A stretch of 6,786 nucleotides of DNA from Candidatus Shapirobacteria bacterium UBA2283 (lineage in GTDB: Bacteria > Patescibacteriota > Microgenomatia > UBA12405), in NCBI GenBank assembly GCA_002345725.1, contig DDWP01000085.1, positions 1-6,786 of the forward strand, in the 5' to 3' direction. The notes under the pieces are model-generated. The model made no database searches. It saw nothing but the letters and a program-made list of their open reading frames with translations, and had not been told where the DNA came from. Made by a program: the position numbers and the translations under genes. Within the stretch, counting starts at the first letter, position 1; the number at the start of each line of letters is the position of its first letter. Shown piece after piece: positions 1-5,325 of this stretch.

Positions 1-528
1 GGGACAGAATCGTTTAGTGCTACGAGAATGATGGGTGGAATATTTATTGTAGGGGCAGTGCTAATACTCGGTTTTTCAAATGCTAAAAAAAATAAGTTTA
101 AAGTAAATAGATACTTTTGGATGTTAATGGCAGCCACTTTTTTCTATGCCATGGCTGCGTTGATAGATAATATAGTGATCTCACAGGGACGTTTTTCACC
201 GCTGTTTTTTCAAGCTTTAACCTTTGGGATACCTTCTTTGTTGATATTGCTTATAAATAAAAAGGCCATAGAGCATCTGAAATACGTATATCATCCGAAA
301 GTATATAAATATATATTAATTAATGCGGTGTTCTTCTTTGCCAGCTTTTGGGCGATATACAAAGCATATGAGGTGGGAGGAGTGACATCGGAAGTTAATT
401 TTGTAGCGTCAACAGAGACAATACTAACGGTTGTCTTGGCTAGCGTCTTATTGAAAGAAAAAGAGAATCTATGGATAAAGGTGTTTTGTTCGATATTGGC
501 TGGAATAGGAATATTTTTACTGATATAA
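1..528 (+). CDS. EamA-type DMT superfamily permease, 3' part (5' end outside window)
   Basis: The frame is open from base 1 (it reads GTESFSATRMMGGIF...), so the true start lies to the left; the ATG codons at 28 and 31 are internal methionines. The visible 175 residues hold about six hydrophobic segments (roughly residues 10-25, 37-58, 67-86, 103-122, 137-151 and 157-175), fitting the last helix of a first EamA repeat plus a complete second repeat. The opening stretch (ESFSATRMMGGIFIVGAVLIL) resembles the final helix (KENLWIKVFCSILAGIGIFLL), as expected of the internal duplication. EamA/DMT proteins are inner-membrane carriers, often exporting metabolites or amino acids; nothing here identifies the substrate. 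The stop is 8 bp before the SDR start, so the two are probably co-transcribed. Family is confident; substrate unknown. Confidence 0.85.
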   Translation, partial: GTESFSATRMMGGIFIVGAVLILGFSNAKKNKFKVNRYFWMLMAATFFYAMAALIDNIVISQGRFSPLFFQALTFGIPSLLILLINKKAIEHLKYVYHPKVYKYILINAVFFFASFWAIYKAYEVGGVTSEVNFVASTETILTVVLASVLLKEKENLWIKVFCSILAGIGIFLLI

Positions 529-536
529 ATAGACAT

Positions 537-1205
537 ATGGAATTAGAAAATAAAACAGCGATAATAACCGGAGGAAACTCGGGATTGGGACGGGAAATTG
601 TCAAAGAATTAAAAAAGAAAAATTGTAAGGTAATTGTGGTGGGTAGAACGGAATCTGATTTGACATGTGACTTGAGAAAATACGAAGAGATAAAAGCTCT
701 GGGAAACAAGATAGACAAAGTAGATATATTAATTAACTGTGCTGGGATAATCGCCTACCAACCGCTAGAAAAACATGACCCACAAAATATTGCCGATGTG
801 ATTAACACCAACCTGCTAGGAACTATCTACATGACACAAATGGTACTGCCAAAGATGATAGCCCAAAACTCGGGAACGATATTAAACGTGTCGTCAACTT
901 CTGGACTAATGACTGGCGGACATAGTGGTGAGTCGGTATACATGGCCAGTAAATACGGGGTCAGCGGTTTTACTGAAGGATTAAAAAAAGAGATGGAGAC
1001 AGATAAAAGAAATATTAAGGTGGTTGGATTCTACCCGGGTGGGATGAATACTAAGTTTTTTTCTAAGAGCGGGGAAGATAAGGACACCTCAAGCTTTATG
1101 GATCCAAGTGAGGTGGCGAAAATAATTGTATTTTTATTAGAGAGGCCGGATTCGATAAACATCGACCACATAGTAGTCAATAGGAACAAAAATATTGCAG
1201 GGTAA
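537..1205 (+). CDS. Classical short-chain dehydrogenase/reductase (SDR)
   Basis: This is a 222-residue Rossmann-fold oxidoreductase, probably cytosolic. It shows the classical SDR signature in order: TGGNSGLG cofactor loop (residues 11-18), NCAG (67-70), TNLLG with the structural/catalytic Asn92, Ser122 thirteen residues before Tyr135, YMASK giving Tyr135 and Lys139, and PGG (167-169). Arg37 after the second strand (VVGRT) hints at NADP(H) preference, which is an inference. The substrate cannot be told. I chose ATG 537 because the Rossmann strand begins five residues later (NKTAIITGG); an upstream in-frame ATG at 471 would add 22 unrelated residues and run back inside the DMT gene. No clear Shine-Dalgarno precedes 537, so translational coupling to the upstream gene is plausible. 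Confidence 0.92.
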   Translation: MELENKTAIITGGNSGLGREIVKELKKKNCKVIVVGRTESDLTCDLRKYEEIKALGNKIDKVDILINCAGIIAYQPLEKHDPQNIADVINTNLLGTIYMTQMVLPKMIAQNSGTILNVSSTSGLMTGGHSGESVYMASKYGVSGFTEGLKKEMETDKRNIKVVGFYPGGMNTKFFSKSGEDKDTSSFMDPSEVAKIIVFLLERPDSINIDHIVVNRNKNIAG

Positions 1206-1235
1206 GGAGCGGTAAGAGCTGGAGTAGAATATGGT

Positions 1236-2429
1236 GTGTCAAAACTAAAGAATAATATAAGAATTGCCTATATATTATCGTTTCTGAGTGAACTTTATTT
1301 TCCGATATCTGTCTGGATATTTTATTATTTGAGATTTTTGGATTTTAAAGAAATTGGTATATTAACAGCGGTAAAACTGGTCTCGTCTAACATATTTGAA
1401 GTTCCGACGGGCGTGTTTGCTGATGCTTTTGGAAGAAAAAAATCAATAGTTATCTCTTTCTTTTTATATAGTTTGGTAATGTTTGGTTTTGCTAATGTAT
1501 CGATATTCTGGATGTTCATAGTGTTGGATATTTTAAAGGCTTTGAGTAATGCCTTTTTCTCAGGAAGCTTGGAAGCATTGGTTTATGATTCTCTAAAAGA
1601 GAATGGGGAAGAAAGTCGATATGACAAAGTGGTGGCCAATATGGAATCAATAGTCTGGATAGGACTTTTCTTATCGGCAATCGCAGGTGGCTATATGTAT
1701 CATTATTGGTTTAAATCTCCATATGTAGTGCAAGGAGTTTTATATCTAATGGCAGGGTTGGTGGCAACAAGATTAGTCGAGCCGAGAACTGATTCGGAAA
1801 AACATAAATTGTCGGAAATGGTTAAGTTCAATTTTGTTGGTTTTAAAGAACTATTTGCTAATGCAAGAATGTCACAAATTTCAATTGTATTTATTACTGT
1901 AGGAGCTGGATATTTTATTGCTTCAGAGATGTTGGGTATCTCTCAAGCACTGGAGTATGGTATGGACTCAAGAGGGGTAGGATTATTATTTGGAGCTGGA
2001 TATATTATATCGGCTGTTGCCTCACAATTTTATCCAAAATTACGAAAGTGGCTAGGAGCTAGAAAACTTTTATTAATTACATCTGGAATTTTGATAGGAT
2101 CATTCTTGCTGGCAAAATGGGTGGGGGTAATCATTGGATCAATATTAATTGTGGGAAGAATTTCAAGCTCAACGACATTTAGAAATACTCGATCGAGCAT
2201 TATCAATGGACTAATTGGCTCAAAAAGTCGGGCGACGACAATATCGACGCTGGTGCTACTGTCACAACTCCCGATGGCCTTACTCGCCTATTTCATGGGT
2301 GATTATATTGACAGAAACTCACCAAATTCTTTGGCTTGGATACTAGGAATAGTAATGATAATAATCTTGGGTGGCCAGGCAGTGTGGTTTAATAAAAAAC
2401 CAACAGAAAAAAATGTGTACAATAAATAG
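1236..2429 (+). CDS. Major facilitator superfamily (MFS) transporter
   Basis: This 397-residue polytopic membrane protein has a length and hydrophobicity pattern fitting twelve helices. MFS motif A is visible between helices 2 and 3 as GVFADAFGRKKS (59-70), and SGSLEALVYDSL (109-120) matches the helix-4 region of drug-efflux-like MFS members. A polar stretch around residues 182-200 is the expected central loop between the two six-helix halves. The start is GTG at 1236; GGAG at 1221-1224 is a possible but slightly distant Shine-Dalgarno. The nearby ATG at 1231 is in another frame and closes after five codons. The gene begins 30 bp after the SDR stop and its TAG directly abuts the next gene's ATG. 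Proton-coupled efflux is the family expectation; substrate unknown. Confidence 0.9.
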   Translation: MSKLKNNIRIAYILSFLSELYFPISVWIFYYLRFLDFKEIGILTAVKLVSSNIFEVPTGVFADAFGRKKSIVISFFLYSLVMFGFANVSIFWMFIVLDILKALSNAFFSGSLEALVYDSLKENGEESRYDKVVANMESIVWIGLFLSAIAGGYMYHYWFKSPYVVQGVLYLMAGLVATRLVEPRTDSEKHKLSEMVKFNFVGFKELFANARMSQISIVFITVGAGYFIASEMLGISQALEYGMDSRGVGLLFGAGYIISAVASQFYPKLRKWLGARKLLLITSGILIGSFLLAKWVGVIIGSILIVGRISSSTTFRNTRSSIINGLIGSKSRATTISTLVLLSQLPMALLAYFMGDYIDRNSPNSLAWILGIVMIIILGGQAVWFNKKPTEKNVYNK

Positions 2430-3380
2430 ATGATTGCTATTAATATAATTTCTTATCTTCTGTCTTTTCTGGCAATATGGTTTGGGGCGGGGTTGATTGT
2501 AAAATCAATTGAATCAATTGCTCACAGATTGAAGATGTCCCCTTTTGCGATTTCTTTTCTAATACTGGGGGTAATGACATCGATACCAGAGGCGGCGGTG
2601 GGGATAAATTCAATTGTCAACAATGATCCAGAGATATTTGTCGGTAATCTTCTGGGCGGGATAGCAGTGATATTTTTGCTAGTCATCCCCATATTAGCAA
2701 TATTGGGTAAAGGGATAAAGCTGGATCATAGCTTGGATAAAGATAATTTGGTGGGCTTACTGCTTGTAATAGTTGGACCAAGCCTAATAGTAATAGACCA
2801 TGGAGTGACCAAGTTTGAAGGGGTAATTCTAATACTGTGTTACCTAATATCGCTATACTCGATATTAAGAAAACATGGCTTCTGGGAAAAGAAAGAGGTC
2901 GAAGAACTTCACAAGAGGACGATATCTTTTGTGGAGTTAGCTAAGGTAGTGGCTGGGGTAATAATAGTATTTGTATCGAGCCAATTTATAGTCGATAAAA
3001 CACTTTTGTTCTCGGAAATGTTGAAGATAAACCCATATTATTTGAGCATATTGGTGCTGTCATTAGGAACAAATTTACCAGAACTGTCAATAGCTATTAG
3101 GGCAGTAATATCGGGTAAAAAAGATATTGCCTTTGGGAATTACTTGGGGTCGGCGGCGGCAAACACCCTATTATTTGGGGTACTTACAATTATGAACAAT
3201 GGAGAAGTGTTTACTTTCAATAGTTTTCTAATAACTTTTCTATTCATTGCCTCAGGACTGGTTCTGTTTTATTTCTTTTCGCAAACAAAGAGAGATATCT
3301 CTAGAAAAGAAGGTTCTATACTGCTGGGTATTTATGTTCTGTTTGTGATTTATCAAATAATTAGTGGAATGAGAAGTTAA
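2430..3380 (+). CDS. CaCA-family Na+/Ca2+ (cation/H+) exchanger-like membrane protein
   Basis: A 316-residue, about ten-helix membrane protein with the two inverted alpha-repeats that define the Ca2+:cation antiporter family (YrbG/NCX_Mj type). Repeat 1 carries TSIPE (50-54) and GN at 72-73; repeat 2 carries GTNLPE (213-218) and FGNYLGSAAAN (235-245). Glu54 and Glu218 are the expected ion-binding glutamates. The second repeat keeps Ser241 and Asn245, but the matching positions of the first repeat are Gly77 and Ile81, so the ion site may be altered. A charged loop at about residues 147-165 separates the halves. ATG immediately follows the MFS stop with no spacer, arguing for coupled translation. 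The family is clear; transported ions are not proven. Confidence 0.9.
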   Translation: MIAINIISYLLSFLAIWFGAGLIVKSIESIAHRLKMSPFAISFLILGVMTSIPEAAVGINSIVNNDPEIFVGNLLGGIAVIFLLVIPILAILGKGIKLDHSLDKDNLVGLLLVIVGPSLIVIDHGVTKFEGVILILCYLISLYSILRKHGFWEKKEVEELHKRTISFVELAKVVAGVIIVFVSSQFIVDKTLLFSEMLKINPYYLSILVLSLGTNLPELSIAIRAVISGKKDIAFGNYLGSAAANTLLFGVLTIMNNGEVFTFNSFLITFLFIASGLVLFYFFSQTKRDISRKEGSILLGIYVLFVIYQIISGMRS

Positions 3381-3381
3381 G

Positions 3382-3636
3382 ATGATGAGTTTTACACAAA
3401 AGGTGTATGAAGTGGTGAGAAAGATTTCAAAAGGCAAAACAATGTCTTACAAAGAAGTGGCCATATTGGCAGGTAATCCTAAAGCGTATCGAGCGGTGGG
3501 AAACATTTTAAATAAAAACTATGACCCTAGCATCCCCTGTCATAGGGTAATTCGTGCGGACGGAAAAATGGGTGGATATAATCGGGGAGAAGACAGGAAA
3601 AAGGAAATATTGGAAATGGAAAGTGGAGTAAAATGA
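3382..3636 (+). CDS. Stand-alone O6-alkylguanine-DNA alkyltransferase (MGMT) C-terminal domain
   Basis: This 84-residue protein corresponds only to the DNA-binding and alkyl-acceptor domain of MGMT/Ogt, which is normally about 160-200 residues. Visible landmarks are SY (22-23, matching human Tyr114), GNPKAYRAVG with the arginine finger Arg37, the active-site PCHRV (52-56) with acceptor Cys53, GGYNRG (64-69), and a C-terminal K-x-x-x-L-x-x-E helix. Since Cys53 is present, it is not a typical Cys-lacking ATL protein and could act as a suicide alkyl acceptor; otherwise it may flag lesions for nucleotide excision repair. ATG 3382 lies one base after the previous stop; ATG 3385 is an equally possible start. 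The gene is 4 bp from the next one. Confidence 0.9.
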   Translation: MMSFTQKVYEVVRKISKGKTMSYKEVAILAGNPKAYRAVGNILNKNYDPSIPCHRVIRADGKMGGYNRGEDRKKEILEMESGVK

Positions 3637-3640
3637 CTAT

Positions 3641-4192
3641 ATGAAGAAGGAAATGATAGGAATTACAGGAATGAGTGGTGCTGGTAAAGGGACAGTAGTG
3701 GAAATGTTGACTAAGATCGGGTTTAAACATTTTTCAGCTTCTGAGCTTCTTCTAGAAAAGGTAATTGGAAAAAATCTACCTCAAAACAGGGACTCTCTGA
3801 TTGCTATGGGTAACGAGCTAAGGGGGAAATATGGCCCGGGGTATGTCGTTGAAGAGTTAATTAGAAGAGGACAATCAACGACAGGTGGTGTGGTTATAGA
3901 AAGCGTTAGGACTATAGGAGAAGTGGAAACCTTAAAGAGGGCTGGTGGAGTTCTCTTGGCTGTCGATGCCAGTCAAAAAACCAGATATGAAAGAGTGGTA
4001 AAAAGAGGCGGGATAAAAGATCAAGTCTCCTGGGAGGAGTTTGTGGAACAAGAAGATAGAGAGTCAAGATCAGAAGATCCTAACAGACAAAATCTAATTG
4101 CTTGCCGAAACAGGGCTGATTTTGTAATATGCAATGATGGAACTATAGGAGAGTTAGAAGCTCAAGTTAATAGTTTTTTAAAAAAAGTATGA
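3641..4192 (+). CDS. UPF0200/dephospho-CoA-kinase-like P-loop kinase
   Basis: A 183-residue P-loop NTPase of the nucleotide-kinase group. Walker A is GMSGAGKGT (10-18, Lys16). Further landmarks follow the remembered archaeal UPF0200 / dephospho-CoA kinase-like pattern: VVIESVRTIGEVETLK (84-99) in place of the usual IDGVR-x-x-x-E strand, the VDAS...RYERV stretch (108-119), and SWEEFVEQEDRE (130-141), which looks like a lid. It probably phosphorylates a small molecule with ATP in the cytosol; whether the acceptor is dephospho-CoA, a nucleotide or something else cannot be read. ATG 3641 was chosen because the first strand (MIGITG) starts at residue 5; GGAG at 3625-3628 is a possible Shine-Dalgarno. 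Its TGA overlaps the next ATG as ATGA, implying translational coupling. Confidence 0.82.
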   Translation: MKKEMIGITGMSGAGKGTVVEMLTKIGFKHFSASELLLEKVIGKNLPQNRDSLIAMGNELRGKYGPGYVVEELIRRGQSTTGGVVIESVRTIGEVETLKRAGGVLLAVDASQKTRYERVVKRGGIKDQVSWEEFVEQEDRESRSEDPNRQNLIACRNRADFVICNDGTIGELEAQVNSFLKKV

Positions 4193-4629
4193 CAAAAGAA
4201 GCAGAGTGCTGTCCAAAATTTGATCCAAAACCATGGGATGGGAAAAGTTTTGAATGGAAAAATAAGAAATTTGTAAAAGATAAAGTCTTTTGCTTGTTCT
4301 ACATACCTCTTAATTTTGGACAAGTAATGGCCAAATTGATGGGAAAAGTGGACAATGGGGCGATGTGTCTATCAGATCAAACATCAATGTGGAGCATGGA
4401 CGTATATATTGAAGTAAATCAAGAAATTGAAGGGATGGATAACGTCACTTTAAGTGGCAAGTACATATCAAAAGTTTATGAAGGTGAATTCAAAGATGTA
4501 GGTAAGTGGATGACGGATTTTAAGAAAAATAATAAAGTAGAAAAAGTATATATGTGGTATACCACCTGTCCGGCATGTGCTAAAAAATGGGGCAAAAATT
4601 ATGTGGTGGCAGTGGGAGAAATAAGGTGA
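4189..4629 (+). CDS. Conserved cysteine-bearing protein of unknown function (CC...CPxC)
   Basis: This 146-residue soluble protein has no signal peptide or membrane segment. I recognise the type from sequences often labelled 'hydrolase' without experiment: it opens with a CCPKFDP block (Cys7, Cys8), then WDGKSFEWKNKKFVKD, LCLSDQTS-like and DVYIEV segments, LSGKYISKVYEGEFKD, and ends with WYTTCPACAKKWGKNYVV (123-140; Cys127, Cys130). The paired cysteines could bind a metal or form a redox pair. The KVYEGEFKDVGKWMTDF stretch resembles the 'G-x-y' region of GyrI-like small-molecule-binding domains, a weak fold inference. It overlaps the upstream kinase by 4 bp. Its TGA is immediately followed by the complement of the hypC stop, so the two genes converge with no intergenic base. 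Real gene: confident; function: unknown. Confidence 0.85.
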   Translation: MTKEAECCPKFDPKPWDGKSFEWKNKKFVKDKVFCLFYIPLNFGQVMAKLMGKVDNGAMCLSDQTSMWSMDVYIEVNQEIEGMDNVTLSGKYISKVYEGEFKDVGKWMTDFKKNNKVEKVYMWYTTCPACAKKWGKNYVVAVGEIR

Positions 4630-4636
4630 TTATTTC
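4618..4636. other. Small inverted repeat across the convergent stop codons
   Basis: GAAATAA (4618-4624) and TTATTTC (4630-4636) are exact inverted copies around a five-base loop GGTGA that contains the upstream gene's stop codon. The hairpin lies precisely at the zero-gap junction between the convergent CC...CPxC gene and hypC, where a bidirectional transcription end would be useful. The stem is only seven mostly A-T pairs and no T-run follows, so I do not call it an intrinsic terminator. Confidence 0.25.
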
Positions 4637-4827
4637 CAAGCATCGAGAGACAGCTTAGCGTCGGAAGGGGAAATGACTTGGATGATAATACCCATCTGGA
4701 CAAGAACATAGTCACCCTCTTTTACAGGGATACCAGCAACCAAAACTTGCCGAGATTCGTGAGGATATTGAACAGTTGCCTGCTGGCCTTGGAGACTAGT
4801 GATTTTACCGGGAATTGCTAAGCACAT
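4630..4827 (-). CDS. hypC: HypC/HupF-family [NiFe] hydrogenase maturation chaperone
   Basis: The 65-residue product begins MCLAIPGKI, the hallmark HypC N-terminus whose Cys2 holds the Fe(CN)2CO unit together with HypD and escorts it to the apo large subunit. GIPVKEGDYVLVQMG (32-46) is the conserved barrel region, followed by a short helix. It is shorter than typical HypC (about 75-90 residues), ending soon after SPSDAKLSLDAWK. The normally conserved His of VLVHxGF (His51 in E. coli HypC) is Gln44 here. The gene sits directly beside the hydrogenase structural genes but on the other strand, diverging from the small subunit across 15 bp, which supports a dedicated role. No Shine-Dalgarno is visible before its ATG (complement of 4825-4827). 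Confidence 0.92.
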   Translation of the reverse strand: MCLAIPGKITSLQGQQATVQYPHESRQVLVAGIPVKEGDYVLVQMGIIIQVISPSDAKLSLDAWK

Positions 4828-4836
4828 GCTAAGATT

Positions 4837-4842
4837 ATTATA
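4837..4842 (-). promoter_or_regulatory. Candidate -10 element for hypC (TATAAT)
   Basis: Read on the minus strand, TATAAT occupies 4842 to 4837, about ten bases upstream of the hypC ATG. A start site 6-7 bases downstream of it would leave a leader of only a few bases, so hypC mRNA would be almost leaderless; this agrees with the lack of a Shine-Dalgarno. No good -35 hexamer lies 16-18 bases further upstream. The hexamer is part of the palindrome ATTATAAT (4837-4844), so part of the match may be chance in AT-rich DNA. Confidence 0.3.
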
Positions 4843-5325
4843 ATGGAAAAGAAGAAGAAATTAGTAGTTGGATGGTTTTCATTTAGTTGCAGTGAAGATA
4901 GTACGATATTGTTCACTGAACTACTAAATGAACACTTGGACGAATGGAAAAAGGTAATTGAATTTCGCCATTTAAAAACATTAAAGAGTAATAACAGTAT
5001 CGAAGGATTAGATGTAGCTTTTGTGGAAGGGGCAATTGCCTCACCAACGCAAGAAAAAGAACTAAAAAAGATTAGAGAAAATTGTAAAAGCTTGGTGGCC
5101 ATTGGTTCATGTGCTTGTACAGGGACACCATCAAACTGTCGAAATAAGCTGGTGCCGGAAGAAGTAAACTATAAAATAAGCTGGTACTTGAGTAATTTTG
5201 ACTATAGCAAAGAAGTTAAGAAGCTGGCCGATATAGTAAAAGTTGATGACGAAGTTAATGGCTGCCCAATGAACGCAGAGGTTTTCTTGAAAATCATGGA
5301 TAAATATTTAAAAAAGTATGCATAG
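4843..5325 (+). CDS. [NiFe] hydrogenase small subunit-like protein, short form
   Basis: A 160-residue protein matching the proximal-cluster domain of [NiFe] hydrogenase small subunits (NuoB/20 kDa fold), which passes electrons to or from the Ni-Fe site of the large subunit. Landmarks: VGWFSFSCSEDS (9-20) in place of the usual SFTSCEGC loop, VAFVEGAI (58-65), AIGSCACTG (86-94) and NGCP (139-142). Thus Cys16, Cys90 and Cys141 are candidate [4Fe-4S] ligands; the second loop cysteine is Ser20, and Cys16 lies one residue earlier than usual. Cys92 or Cys99 could substitute. The C-terminal two-cluster ferredoxin-like domain of group 3 small subunits is absent, so there is room for one cluster at most. 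There is no signal peptide, so it is cytosolic. It overlaps the large-subunit gene by 8 bp. ATG 4843 is the only plausible start. Confidence 0.85.
   Translation: MEKKKKLVVGWFSFSCSEDSTILFTELLNEHLDEWKKVIEFRHLKTLKSNNSIEGLDVAFVEGAIASPTQEKELKKIRENCKSLVAIGSCACTGTPSNCRNKLVPEEVNYKISWYLSNFDYSKEVKKLADIVKVDDEVNGCPMNAEVFLKIMDKYLKKYA

Noticed and set aside
471..536. Upstream in-frame ATG that would lengthen the SDR by 22 residues
   Set aside because: It lies inside the DMT gene's final codons, the added residues do not resemble an SDR N-terminus, and ATG 537 gives the standard distance to the TGxxxGxG loop.
440..718. Minus-strand open frame across the DMT/SDR junction
   Set aside because: It is opposite two well-supported genes and has no recognisable motif or start context; it is a shadow of biased codon use.
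1231..1248. ATG at 1231 as the MFS start
   Set aside because: It is out of frame with the MFS protein and hits TAA after five codons; GTG 1236 is in frame.
3382..3636. Alkyltransferase-like (ATL) protein without repair activity
   Set aside because: ATL proteins replace the acceptor Cys, commonly with Trp; here PCHRV is intact.
4815..4844. TTGCTA-18 bp-TATAAT as a plus-strand promoter for the small-subunit gene
   Set aside because: The TATAAT overlaps the ATG at 4843, so transcription would start inside the gene, and no usable in-frame start follows before the conserved VGWFSF block.
4818..5102. Minus-strand open frame opposite the small-subunit gene
   Set aside because: Its translation is rich in Ser/Phe runs with no recognisable domain, it starts and ends without context, and the plus strand carries a clear hydrogenase subunit.
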